Below are positions 8,518 through 17,104 of a DNA stretch of 64,000 bases, in pieces. A program made the position numbers and the translations under genes. Numbering within the stretch: position 1 is the stretch's first letter; the number at the start of each line of letters is the position of its first letter. Origin of the DNA: Actibacterium sp. (GTDB taxonomy: Bacteria > Pseudomonadota > Alphaproteobacteria > Rhodobacterales > Rhodobacteraceae); assembly GCA_016278325.1 (NCBI GenBank), contig JADQCB010000007.1, positions 1-64,000 of the forward strand. Direction: 5' to 3'. The notes below the pieces were generated by a model that ran no database searches, had not been told where the DNA came from, and worked only from the letters and a program-made list of their open reading frames with translations.

Positions 8518-9447
8518 GTGCTCACGCAGATCAAGGGCCTGCATCATGTCACCTCTCTGGCCAGCAGCGCCCAGGCAAACAACGATTTCTTCACCAGGAC
8601 GCTGGGCCTGCGCCGGGTCAAGAAGACGGTAAATTTCGACGCTCCGAACGTCTATCACCTGTATTACGCGGATGCCGCGGGCACGCCCGGGACGGTGATG
8701 ACCTATTTCCCGTTCGAGGGCGCCCGGCGTGGCCGGGCCGGGACCGGCGAAGCCTCTCTCACCGCCTTTTCCGTGCCTCCCGGCAGTTTGCCGGCCTGGA
8801 AAACGCGGCTGGCCGAATTGGGTGTTGCCGGGCTTTCGCAGGATTCGCTGTTCGATCAGAGCCGCCTGCTTTTCCGCGGCCCGGATGGCGAGGGCTTTGC
8901 GCTCGTCGAAGCCGAGGACGACCGCCCGGGCTGGGCCGGCAACGGCGTCGCCAAAAGCATGGCGATCCACGGGTTTCATTCCGTGACGCTGCGCCTGGCC
9001 GATGCCACGGCCACGATCGCGCTTCTGCAATTCATGGGGTATCGTGAAATCGCCCGCCAGGGGGCCTTCACCCGCCTTGCGCTGGACAGTGGCAATGGCG
9101 CCGACCGGATCGACATCGAAACCGTCGATGCGCCGGCGGCGGGGCAGGGGGCCGGGTCGGTGCATCACGTCGCCTTTGCCGTCGAGACCCGGGAAATGCA
9201 GCTAGAGGTGCGAAAGGCCCTGGCGGAAGCGGGCCAGGACGTGACGCCGGTGATCGACCGGGATTATTTCTGGGCGATCTATTTCCGCAGCCCCGGCGGT
9301 GTCCTGTTCGAGGTGGCGACGAACGAGCCCGGTTTCGACCGGGACGAGGATATCGAGCATCTGGGCGAGGCGCTGAAACTGCCGCGCCAGCACGCCCATC
9401 TGCGCGAAACGCTGGAGCGCAAATACCTCTCGCCGATCAAGGATTGA
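8518..9447 (+). CDS. Ring-cleaving dioxygenase-like protein, glyoxalase (VOC) fold
   Basis: The 309-residue product has two tandem VOC modules and resembles the MhqO/LinE group of (hydro)quinone ring-cleaving dioxygenases. Module 1 starts GLHHVTSLA and contains DFFTRTLGLRRVKKTVNFD. Module 2 starts near residue 146 (IHGFHSVTLRLAD). Plausible Fe(II) ligands are His10, His217 (in VHHVAFAV) and Glu265 (GGVLFEVATNE). The start is a GTG at 8518, chosen because AAAGGAGG lies 6 bp upstream; a TTG at 8479 would precede that site. It is divergent from the GMC gene. The exact aromatic substrate is unknown, and some family members are annotated only as VOC proteins. Confidence 0.85.
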   Translation: MLTQIKGLHHVTSLASSAQANNDFFTRTLGLRRVKKTVNFDAPNVYHLYYADAAGTPGTVMTYFPFEGARRGRAGTGEASLTAFSVPPGSLPAWKTRLAELGVAGLSQDSLFDQSRLLFRGPDGEGFALVEAEDDRPGWAGNGVAKSMAIHGFHSVTLRLADATATIALLQFMGYREIARQGAFTRLALDSGNGADRIDIETVDAPAAGQGAGSVHHVAFAVETREMQLEVRKALAEAGQDVTPVIDRDYFWAIYFRSPGGVLFEVATNEPGFDRDEDIEHLGEALKLPRQHAHLRETLERKYLSPIKD

Positions 9448-9474
9448 TTGCCGGACCTCGGCGCGACGGCATCT

Positions 9475-9551
9475 TGGCGGCCCCGGCAGGATTCGAACCT
9501 GCAACCTATCCCTTAGGAGGGGATTGCTCTATCCGATTGAGCCACGGGGCC
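9475..9551 (-). tRNA. tRNA-Arg (anticodon CCU)
   Basis: On the minus strand the sequence folds into a full cloverleaf: acceptor stem GGCCCCG / CGGGGCC, an anticodon stem ATCCC / GGGAT around the loop CTCCTAA, and the T-arm GGTTCGAATCC. The anticodon CCU reads the rare arginine codon AGG. The 3' CCA is encoded at 9477-9475 after a G discriminator. The gene stands alone between the dioxygenase gene and a LacI-type regulator. Confidence 0.97.
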
Positions 9552-9755
9552 GTCAGGAATGCCGCGCGAACGGTCGCGGGCACTGTTAGCCCAGAGACCG
9601 CCACGACACAAAGGCAAAAATCGCCAACCGGCCGTCCCGGAGGCTTTCGTTTGCCGCACGCGCATCGCGTCGCACCCCGATCGTCGCTATTGGCTTGGAA
9701 ATTCCCCTCGCCTGCCGCTAACTAGGGTGAGCTGGTACAAGAACAGGACAATCCG

Positions 9756-10793
9756 TTGTCAGATCCGATCCCCCCGCGCGGTCGCCGCCCGCTGACCCTT
9801 CGCGACGTGTCCGAAGCCTCGGGCGTCAGCGAGATGACCGTCAGCCGCGTGTTGCGCAATCGCGGCGATGTCAGCCAGGCCACCCGCGAACGGGTGCTGG
9901 AGGCATCCAGACGCCTGGGCTATGTGCCCAACAAGATCGCCGGGGCGCTGGCCTCGCAACGGGTGAACCTTGTTGCCGTGATCATCCCGTCGATGTCGAA
10001 CATGGTGTTTCCCGAAGTGATGACCGGCATATCGAACGTGCTGGAGAACTCGCCGCTTCAACCGGTGGTCGGGATCACCCATTACCGGCCCGAGCGTGAA
10101 GAGAAGGTCCTGTTCGAGATGCTGTCCTGGCGCCCGTCCGGCGTCATCATTGCCGGGCTCGAACATTCCGACGCATCGCGCGCGATGCTGCGCAATGCCG
10201 AGATTCCGATCGTCGAGATCATGGATACGGATGGCCAGGCGGTGGATTCCGTGGTCGGCATTTCGCACCGCCGCGCCGGGGTCGAGATGGCGCAGGCGAT
10301 CGTGAAGGCCGGATACCGGCGGATCGGCTTTCTGGGCACGAAGATGCCGCTGGATCACCGGGCCCGCAAACGGTTCGAGGGTTTTACCGGTGCCCTGGCC
10401 AAGGCCGGGGTCGAGATGGCCGATCACGAGTTCTATTCCGGGGGGTCGGCATTGCTGAAGGGGCGCGAGATGACCGAGGCGGTGCTCAAGCGGACGCCCG
10501 ACATAGATTTCCTTTATTACTCCAACGACATGATCGCCGCCGGCGGGCTGCTGCACTGCATGGATAACGGAATCGACGTGCCGGGGCAGGTCGGGATCGC
10601 CGGTTTCAACGGGATCGAGTTGCTGGACGGCATCAACCCGCGTATCGCCACGATGGACGCCTGCCGCAACGAGATCGGCACGATCGCCGCGCAGATCATC
10701 GCCCGCCGTTCCGAACAGGGCGCGGACGAAGCCAGTGAGCGGATCGAGCTGACGCCGAAGCTGAACATGGGGCAGACCCTGAAACGGGCCTGA
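9756..10793 (+). CDS. LacI-family transcriptional regulator (GntR/gluconate-repressor-like)
   Basis: The 345-residue protein has an N-terminal LacI helix-turn-helix (LTLRDVSEASGVSEMTVSRV, hinge through RRLGYVPNKIAGALASQRV) and a periplasmic-binding-protein-like effector domain. Phrases such as MLSWRPSGVI and PIVEIMDTDG are close to E. coli GntR, so a gluconate-like effector is possible. The start is a TTG at 9756 with AGGACA at 9744-9749; the next Met lies inside the helix-turn-helix and would destroy it. No sugar-catabolic genes are adjacent, so the target regulon is unknown. The preceding 200 bp hold no gene other than the tRNA. Confidence 0.9.
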   Translation: MSDPIPPRGRRPLTLRDVSEASGVSEMTVSRVLRNRGDVSQATRERVLEASRRLGYVPNKIAGALASQRVNLVAVIIPSMSNMVFPEVMTGISNVLENSPLQPVVGITHYRPEREEKVLFEMLSWRPSGVIIAGLEHSDASRAMLRNAEIPIVEIMDTDGQAVDSVVGISHRRAGVEMAQAIVKAGYRRIGFLGTKMPLDHRARKRFEGFTGALAKAGVEMADHEFYSGGSALLKGREMTEAVLKRTPDIDFLYYSNDMIAAGGLLHCMDNGIDVPGQVGIAGFNGIELLDGINPRIATMDACRNEIGTIAAQIIARRSEQGADEASERIELTPKLNMGQTLKRA

Positions 10794-10875
10794 TCGCGGT
10801 CGCTGTGGCGATGTGGACAATGGCGCGCCGGTCGTGTTTAACGCCGATGATCTTCTGCCCGCACGAGGCCCCAGC

Positions 10876-11604
10876 ATGCCATCCGTCTCGATCGTCATTC
10901 CGATGAAGAACGAGGCCGGGAACGTCAAGGCGTTGCTGGCCGAAATCGCCGCGGCCTGCGATGGCAGGGCCGCGTATGAAATCATCGTTGTCGATGACGG
11001 GTCGACCGACGCAACCGCGGAGGTCGCCTGGCAATTGCGGGCGGTGCATCCGAGGTTGCGTCTGTTGCGGCACAAGCGTTCGGCCGGGCAGAGCGCGGCC
11101 GTGCACAGCGGCGTCATGGCCGCGCGCGGGCGGATCGTCTGCACCCTGGACGGCGACGGGCAGAACCCGCCGGACGAGCTGGCAAAGCTGTTCGCGCCGC
11201 TGCTGAACGACACGACCGGCACGCTGGGCCTGGTCGCGGGCCAGCGGGTCGGCCGGCGGGACACGCCTGCAAAACGCTGGGGATCCAGGTTTGCCAATGC
11301 CGTGCGGTCGTGGCTGTTGCAGGACGGAACCCGCGACACCGGCTGCGGGCTCAAGGGCTTCCGCCGCGACGCTTTCCTGGCGCTTCCCTATTTCGATCAC
11401 ATGCACCGCTATCTGCCGGCGCTGTTCCGGCGCGACGGCTGGCAAGTGGCGCTGGTCGATGTCGCGCATCGCGAGCGGCAGGCCGGCCGGTCCAAGTATT
11501 CCAACCTCCAGCGCGCCCTTGTGGGCATCCATGACCTGGTCGGCGTCGCCTGGCTGATTCGCCGTCGCAAGAAGGTCCGGCCGATGGAGGTGACCGATGG
11601 CTGA
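10876..11604 (+). CDS. Family 2 glycosyltransferase, polyprenyl-phosphate sugar synthase type
   Basis: The 242-residue enzyme resembles dolichyl-phosphate mannosyltransferase (DPM1) and bacterial undecaprenyl-phosphate sugar synthases. The GT-A fold shows SVSIVIPMKNEAGNVKALL at the N-terminus, the nucleotide site VVDDGST and the DGDGQNPPDE metal site. No C-terminal membrane helices are present, so it is the DPM1-like catalytic part only. The ATG at 10876 has CGAGG upstream; a GTG at 10813 lacks a ribosome site. It overlaps the next gene by 8 bp, which in turn overlaps a GT83-like transferase. The inferred role is to make the lipid-linked sugar donor for that transferase. Confidence 0.88.
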   Translation: MPSVSIVIPMKNEAGNVKALLAEIAAACDGRAAYEIIVVDDGSTDATAEVAWQLRAVHPRLRLLRHKRSAGQSAAVHSGVMAARGRIVCTLDGDGQNPPDELAKLFAPLLNDTTGTLGLVAGQRVGRRDTPAKRWGSRFANAVRSWLLQDGTRDTGCGLKGFRRDAFLALPYFDHMHRYLPALFRRDGWQVALVDVAHRERQAGRSKYSNLQRALVGIHDLVGVAWLIRRRKKVRPMEVTDG

Positions 11605-11902
11605 GGAGATCTTCGGCTGGCTGCATGTGGAAAGCTGGCTGGAATTCTGGTGGGTGCTGATCGGGCTGGGCGGGCAGCTGATGTTCACCGCGCGGTTCCT
11701 GGTGCAATGGATCGCCTCGGAACGCGCGGGCCGGTCGGTGGTGCCGCTGGCCTTCTGGTATTTCTCGGTTTTCGGGGGGCTGATCCTGTTCTGCTATGCG
11801 GTTTATCGCAAGGACCCGGTGTTCATCCTGGGCCAGTCCATGGGGCTGTTCATCTATCTTCGCAATCTCTGGCTGATCTATGGCGAACGTCGTGGAGCCT
11901 GA
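11597..11902 (+). CDS. Small membrane protein with lipid-A-disaccharide-synthase N-terminal (LAB_N) domain
   Basis: This 101-residue protein matches the LAB_N domain, which in some proteobacteria is fused to LpxB but often stands alone beside glycosyltransferases. Three hydrophobic helices are visible (around WWVLIGLGGQLMFTARFLVQW, PLAFWYFSVFGGLILFCYAVY and FILGQSMGLFIYLRNLWLIY). The RFLVQWIASER segment is the conserved core. It starts inside the glycosyltransferase gene and its end overlaps the following gene by 23 bp. It may help present or flip the lipid-linked sugar, which is an inference from its position. Confidence 0.88.
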   Translation: MAEEIFGWLHVESWLEFWWVLIGLGGQLMFTARFLVQWIASERAGRSVVPLAFWYFSVFGGLILFCYAVYRKDPVFILGQSMGLFIYLRNLWLIYGERRGA

Positions 11903-13346
11903 GCGGTCGGGCTGGCTGGTGCCGGCACTGGTGATCGTCGCGGCGATCACGGCGGCGCGCGTCGTCGCGCTGGCGCTGATGCCGATCGACCTTTTCGTGG
12001 ACGAGGCGCAATACTGGCTCTGGGGCCAGGATCTGGCCTTCGGATATTATTCCAAGCCACCGATGATCGGATGGTTGATCCGCGCCGTGACCGATCTGGC
12101 CGGCAGCGACGCGGCGTTCTGGGTCCGTCTGCCGGGGCCGCTGCTGCACGGGGCGACGGCCCTGATCCTGGGGGCCATCGCCGCGCGGCAGTTCGGGGCA
12201 CGCGCGGGCGTTCTGACCGCGGCAGGTTATGTGACCTTGCCGATGGTGGCGCTGGCTTCCATCCTGATCTCGACCGACACGGTGATGTTTCCGTTCCTGG
12301 CCCTGGCGCTGGCCGGCTATCTGCGGCTGCTGGAACGGCCCGGCCCCGCACTGGCCCTTGGCACCGGGGCGGTGCTGGGCCTTGCCTTCATGTCGAAATA
12401 CGCGGCGATCTATTACCTGCTCTGCATGCCGCTGGCGGCAGCGCTGGTGCCCATGGCCCGGCCCCGGTGGCGCGACGTGGCGCTGATGCTGTCGGCATTC
12501 CTCCTCACGATCTCGCCGAACCTGGTCTGGAACATCCTCAATGGCCTGACGACGCTTCAGCACACGATGGACAATGCCGAATGGGTGCGCGACCCGGCTG
12601 CGCGCGCGGGTCTTAACCTGCGCGGGCTGGGCAGCTTCCTGGCCAGCCAGTTCGCGGTCGTCGGCCCGGTGGTCTTCGGCGGGCTCCTGTGGCTTGCTCT
12701 GACGGTGCGGCGGCGCGGTCCGCGGGTGCGGACCCTGCTGTTGTTCGCGCTGCCCGTCGTCGCGATCGTCTGCATCCAGGCGCTGTTGTCCAAGGCCTAT
12801 GCCAATTGGGCGGCAGCGGCCTATCTGGCCGGCAGCGTGGCAATTCTGCCGATGTTATCGCGCGGCTGGCTGGTCGCCTCCTTCGCGATCAACGGTGCGC
12901 TTTCGCTGGCGCTGCCGCTGGCGGCGATCTTTGCCGAGAGTTTCTATCTGGGCGACCGGCTGGCGCTGGCCCGTTACATGGGCCGGTCCGAGATGAGCCG
13001 CGCGATCATCCGCGTGGCGCGTGACGCGGGCCAGACGACCATCGTTGCGCGCGACCGCGACATCCTGGCCGATCTGTTCCATACCGGGCGCGACAGCGGG
13101 CTGCGCTTTTTCTCGGTCCCGTTCGAGGGCCGCCCGCCGCACCATTACGCGATGAACTTCGCCCTGCCCGACGCGCTGGAGGGGTCCGTGCTCTATGTCG
13201 CGGGCGGCGCCGGGGCGCCCGCCTGCGCGCCCGAGGCCCGGCCGGTGGCGACGCTTTCGCCCGAAAGGGGCGCCTATCGCGGGCATGAGCAGGCCCTGTT
13301 CGTGGTGCCGGGCGATTGCTGGGCCACCGTCGGGGCCGATCAGTAA
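11880..13346 (+). CDS. Membrane glycosyltransferase of the ArnT/PMT type (GT83-like)
   Basis: The 488-residue polytopic protein transfers a sugar from a polyprenyl-phosphate donor to an acceptor on the periplasmic side. The diagnostic first periplasmic loop is DLFVDEAQYWLWGQDLAFGY followed by YSKPPMIGWLI, where the acidic DE pair is catalytic in the family. About ten membrane helices follow, then a soluble C-terminal part from about residue 390. Acceptor and sugar are unknown; lipid A or core LPS is likely given the upstream LAB_N protein. An alternative GTG start at 11892 is possible. Its 3' end overlaps the convergent tamB by 7 bp. Confidence 0.88.
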   Translation: MANVVEPERSGWLVPALVIVAAITAARVVALALMPIDLFVDEAQYWLWGQDLAFGYYSKPPMIGWLIRAVTDLAGSDAAFWVRLPGPLLHGATALILGAIAARQFGARAGVLTAAGYVTLPMVALASILISTDTVMFPFLALALAGYLRLLERPGPALALGTGAVLGLAFMSKYAAIYYLLCMPLAAALVPMARPRWRDVALMLSAFLLTISPNLVWNILNGLTTLQHTMDNAEWVRDPAARAGLNLRGLGSFLASQFAVVGPVVFGGLLWLALTVRRRGPRVRTLLLFALPVVAIVCIQALLSKAYANWAAAAYLAGSVAILPMLSRGWLVASFAINGALSLALPLAAIFAESFYLGDRLALARYMGRSEMSRAIIRVARDAGQTTIVARDRDILADLFHTGRDSGLRFFSVPFEGRPPHHYAMNFALPDALEGSVLYVAGGAGAPACAPEARPVATLSPERGAYRGHEQALFVVPGDCWATVGADQ

Positions 13347-16300
13347 TCGCGTTCGTAATAGATGCCGACGCTGCTTTCGCCGGTGCTGCCCAGGGTGCCC
13401 TTGAACGTGATCTGCGGCGTGACGTCGAGCTTGAGGTTCACGTCGCTCTTGCCATCCGACCCCACGGTGACGTCGGTATAGACGTTCTCGGTCAGGTATT
13501 TTCCAAAACGCAGCGTCGGCGCCCCCGTCTCATCGGTTGCAACGTCCAGATCGTCCAGCCCGAAACCCTGTCGCAGCCTGGACACCAGCCCGCCGCCCCC
13601 GCCACCTGCGAGCGTCGCGACCGCACTGGCCAGCTGGGCCGCCTGAAGTGGTGAAATCGAATCGATGCCGCGCCCGAAAAGCAGGCGGGCCACGACCTCG
13701 TCTTCCGGCAGCTCCGGTTGCGACTCGAAGATGACCTCCGGCGCGCTGGCCGGACCTTCCAGGATGACCTGGATGGTGGTTCCGTCATTTCCCGGGGTCG
13801 TCGCGACCAGGCGCAGATAAGGGTCGAATCCGCCCTGAAGGCGGATCGAGCCTTCATCGAGAACAAGGCGCTTGCCCAGGATGTCCAGCCGGCCGCGGAT
13901 CAGGTCGAACTGGCCGACGGGCACCACATCCGTGGTGGTCCCGGTCAGGCGCAGGCGTCCGCCAAGCTCGGCATCCAGCCCGCGGCCGCGCAGGAAGATC
14001 TGGTCGGGCGCGCGGATCAGCAGGTCCAGCCCGAAGCCGGCAGTCCCGCCCCCTGCGCCGTCGGAAGACGCCGCGCCGGTCAACCCCGCACGCGCCCGGG
14101 TTTGCCGCTGCGCGGCCGAGTCGTTTATGTGGCGCAACCCGTCGGGCACCGCGCCGGCCGGCGCCGACAGCGATGCGGGGATCTGCACTTCCGTGCGGCC
14201 GATATCGACTGTTCCGGCGATGCGCCCGCCGCCGCCGACAAGGGGCCCGGCAAGCGAGAGCGCGCCGTTCACGCGGGTCCGAAACAGCGCCGGATCGCGC
14301 AGGACGACATCGATCAGACGCATTTCCAGATCGGCCTCGAAAGGCGCCGACAGGCGGATCGGGCCGCTGGCCTCGACCCGGCCGCCGCCCACCACGTTGC
14401 CGCCGGAGACGACCTGCGCGGTTCCGCCTGACAGCGTGATGCCGATGTCCAGTTCGCCGATCGCCATGCCGAGGCTGGGCAACGAAACCGCCGCGCCGTC
14501 GGTGTCGATTCTGCCCGACAGCGCGGCCGGGCCGGGCCGGCCATTCATCGCCAGGTCGAAACGCGCGGTGCCCTGCACCCGACGCGGCGCGATCAGGCTG
14601 TTGGCAAGGCCGAGCGGCGCCGTGCCGCTGGCGGTCAGGTTCACCTGCTGCGCATCGCCAGCGACCAGGCCCGCGATCTGCGCCGTGGTTCCGCCCGGCC
14701 CGGTTGCATCCAGCGCCACGCGCCAGTCCGGCCCATCGGCGCGCACCGTGCCGCTGGCGGTGACGGGCCCCGGGAAATCGGGGGCAAGAAGCGACAGGTC
14801 GGCCAGTCGCGCGCTGAATTTCAGCTGATCGGCCGGCGCCAGCCCGCCCGATGCCTGGGCGGACAAATGCCGTGTTTCCAGATGCAGATCGCTGACGAAC
14901 ACCCCGTCATCGGCTCGCCTGGCGGCAAGGCGCAGGGTGCTGGCGCCGGCGATCAGCCGATCGAGATCGCCAAGCCCTGCGCCCAGATCCTGGCCTTCGG
15001 CGGTCAGCGTGATGTCGAAATCGCCCGTCCGAAGCGCGCCGGTGCCCGAGACCGACAGGCTCAGCCCGCCTGAAAGCGGCCGGCCCGCCAGCCTGGAAAA
15101 GACCGACAGATCGGCCACCGACATATCCGCCATTCCGCTCACCGGCAGGGTTTCCCGGGCCGGGTCCAGCGTGCCGCTGCCGGTCAGATCCACGCCGGCC
15201 CCTTCGAGCCGCAGCCGCGACAGCTGCACCGGCGCGCCCTTTTGCCAGGTCACGTCCGTGTTCAACGTCGCGGGGCCGGACAGGCCCGGCACGGACAGGC
15301 CGAGATCGCTCAGCCCTGCCCGAAGCGTCAATTCCCCGCTGTCGCTCGAAATCCGGCCGCTGGCCTCTATCCGCGCGGCGTCATTGGTCAGGCTCAGACG
15401 GTCGAGCCGGGTGCCTTCGGTGTCGCGCCGGGCGATCACGCGCAGCCGGCTTTCGCCCGACAGGACCGGATCCAGTTGCGCGATGTCGACCTGAAGGCCG
15501 GTGGTGCGCGCGCTCAGATCGATGTCGAACGCGCCGCTCAGAAGATCGGCCCGTCCGGTAACGCTGGCATTGGCAGAGCCGCGCAGCGGCCGACCGGCGA
15601 GCCCGGAAAAGCGCGCGATGTCGTCGCTTTCGACACGGGCCGCGCCGGAAACCGGCAAACCGTCGGCCACGGTGCCCAGCTGTCCGTTCGCGACCACGGA
15701 AAGCCCGGTGCCCGCAACCTCCAGCGACGGGATCCGGATCGGCCCGCCCTGCTGCCAGGCAAGCGTGGTGCGGGCATCCAGCTGCGGACCCAGCGCCGCG
15801 GCCAGGTCGGCGTCGTCAAGCGCGATCCCGCCGGCGCGCGCCGTGATCGACGCGCTGACGCGGCGGGTGTCGGTGAACCCGATGGTTCCGTCGGCATTCA
15901 CGCTTACCCTGTCCAGCCGGATACCGTCGCGGGCAAAACCGTCCAGATCCGCCTCCAGCGTCCAGCGGTCATCGGTGGCCGCGTCGAAACTGGCCGCAAT
16001 CCGGGCTGCGCTGATCCGGGTCGGCGGACCCGCAAGCGGCAGGGTCACCGGGCCGCCCCCGCTGATCCGTCCTTTCAGGTCGAACCGGCGGGGCATCCCG
16101 TCGGCGCCCAGCAGAAGACCGCCCCGAAGCTCCATCGAAGCGGCCGATAACGACAGGTTCGACACCTCGGTCGTGCCATCGGGGGCGCGTTCGGCGCGGA
16201 AGGAGAGCCGAATCTCGGGTCCGAAGAAGGGCCGCAGTTCGGGGGCGAACAACGGGGCGATGTCGCCGCCCAGCTCGGCGGTGACGCGGCGGGTGGGCAG

Positions 16301-17104
16301 GGCGCCGGCGGTTTCGGCCGGGATTTCCCTGAGCACGACCTTGCCGGTCAGCCGTGGCTGGTCATCCGATGACAGCCGGATATCGGCGGTGAAATCGCTG
16401 ACCGGCGCATCGCCCGAAATCACAAGCTTCAGCGGCGGCCGGCCGGGCAGGTTCAGCATGTTCGCGGCGATACCGCCGGGCCCTTCGTCCAGCGACAGGG
16501 CCAGGGCCAGGCGTTGCGTGGCATTGACATAGCTTGCATCCAGGGTCACCGCGCCCCGCTCGCCATCGGTGCGCGTGATCGACAGCTTTGCCTCTCCGGC
16601 GCCGTTTTCCAGCGAAAGAGAGCCTTCCAACGTCACGGTCGCGGCTTCGCCGAACACCGGGGCGCCGATCACCATGCGGTCGACGGCGACGCGGCCGATA
16701 TTGACCGCGATCGGAAGCTCGGGCAGGCGGAATGGCGTGGCCTCGGCCGGGGGCGGGTCGATCCCGCCATTTCCGGGCACCGGGCGCCGCGGCAGCAGGA
16801 TTTCCTCTGCTGACAGTTCCGCCACTTCCAGCCGTCCGCGAAGCAGCGCCGCGCGCGACCAGCTCAGCACCAGCCCCTTCATCGTCAGCCAGACGCCGTT
16901 TTCGTCGGCAATGGTCAGTTGCGCGATGCTGGCTTCCGAGGACAGCGCGCCCTCGAATCCCTCGATCCGCACGACGCGGCCGTCTTGCGACAGGTTGTCC
17001 TCGATGAACCCCTGCAACAGCCCGCGGTCGCGTGCGGCATTGTCCTGGGCGCTGGCGGGAAGCGCTGCGAAGATCACGATCATGAGGGCTGCAAGGATAC
17101 GCAT
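13340..17104 (-). CDS. tamB: Translocation and assembly module protein TamB
   Basis: TamB is a periplasm-spanning protein that works with TamA in outer membrane assembly and, in current models, in phospholipid transport to the outer membrane. The 1254-residue product has an N-terminal signal/anchor (RILAALMIVIFAALPASAQ), then a long series of beta-rich repeats with recurring LRLEGAGVDL-like and GLSDLGLSVPGL-like elements. It ends in the DUF490 domain, where FDLIRGRLDILGKRLVLDEG and the terminal YYERDY are typical. Its ATG shares one base with the tamA stop (TGATG), so the two are translationally coupled. Confidence 0.95.
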   Translation of the reverse strand: MRILAALMIVIFAALPASAQDNAARDRGLLQGFIEDNLSQDGRVVRIEGFEGALSSEASIAQLTIADENGVWLTMKGLVLSWSRAALLRGRLEVAELSAEEILLPRRPVPGNGGIDPPPAEATPFRLPELPIAVNIGRVAVDRMVIGAPVFGEAATVTLEGSLSLENGAGEAKLSITRTDGERGAVTLDASYVNATQRLALALSLDEGPGGIAANMLNLPGRPPLKLVISGDAPVSDFTADIRLSSDDQPRLTGKVVLREIPAETAGALPTRRVTAELGGDIAPLFAPELRPFFGPEIRLSFRAERAPDGTTEVSNLSLSAASMELRGGLLLGADGMPRRFDLKGRISGGGPVTLPLAGPPTRISAARIAASFDAATDDRWTLEADLDGFARDGIRLDRVSVNADGTIGFTDTRRVSASITARAGGIALDDADLAAALGPQLDARTTLAWQQGGPIRIPSLEVAGTGLSVVANGQLGTVADGLPVSGAARVESDDIARFSGLAGRPLRGSANASVTGRADLLSGAFDIDLSARTTGLQVDIAQLDPVLSGESRLRVIARRDTEGTRLDRLSLTNDAARIEASGRISSDSGELTLRAGLSDLGLSVPGLSGPATLNTDVTWQKGAPVQLSRLRLEGAGVDLTGSGTLDPARETLPVSGMADMSVADLSVFSRLAGRPLSGGLSLSVSGTGALRTGDFDITLTAEGQDLGAGLGDLDRLIAGASTLRLAARRADDGVFVSDLHLETRHLSAQASGGLAPADQLKFSARLADLSLLAPDFPGPVTASGTVRADGPDWRVALDATGPGGTTAQIAGLVAGDAQQVNLTASGTAPLGLANSLIAPRRVQGTARFDLAMNGRPGPAALSGRIDTDGAAVSLPSLGMAIGELDIGITLSGGTAQVVSGGNVVGGGRVEASGPIRLSAPFEADLEMRLIDVVLRDPALFRTRVNGALSLAGPLVGGGGRIAGTVDIGRTEVQIPASLSAPAGAVPDGLRHINDSAAQRQTRARAGLTGAASSDGAGGGTAGFGLDLLIRAPDQIFLRGRGLDAELGGRLRLTGTTTDVVPVGQFDLIRGRLDILGKRLVLDEGSIRLQGGFDPYLRLVATTPGNDGTTIQVILEGPASAPEVIFESQPELPEDEVVARLLFGRGIDSISPLQAAQLASAVATLAGGGGGGLVSRLRQGFGLDDLDVATDETGAPTLRFGKYLTENVYTDVTVGSDGKSDVNLKLDVTPQITFKGTLGSTGESSVGIYYERDY

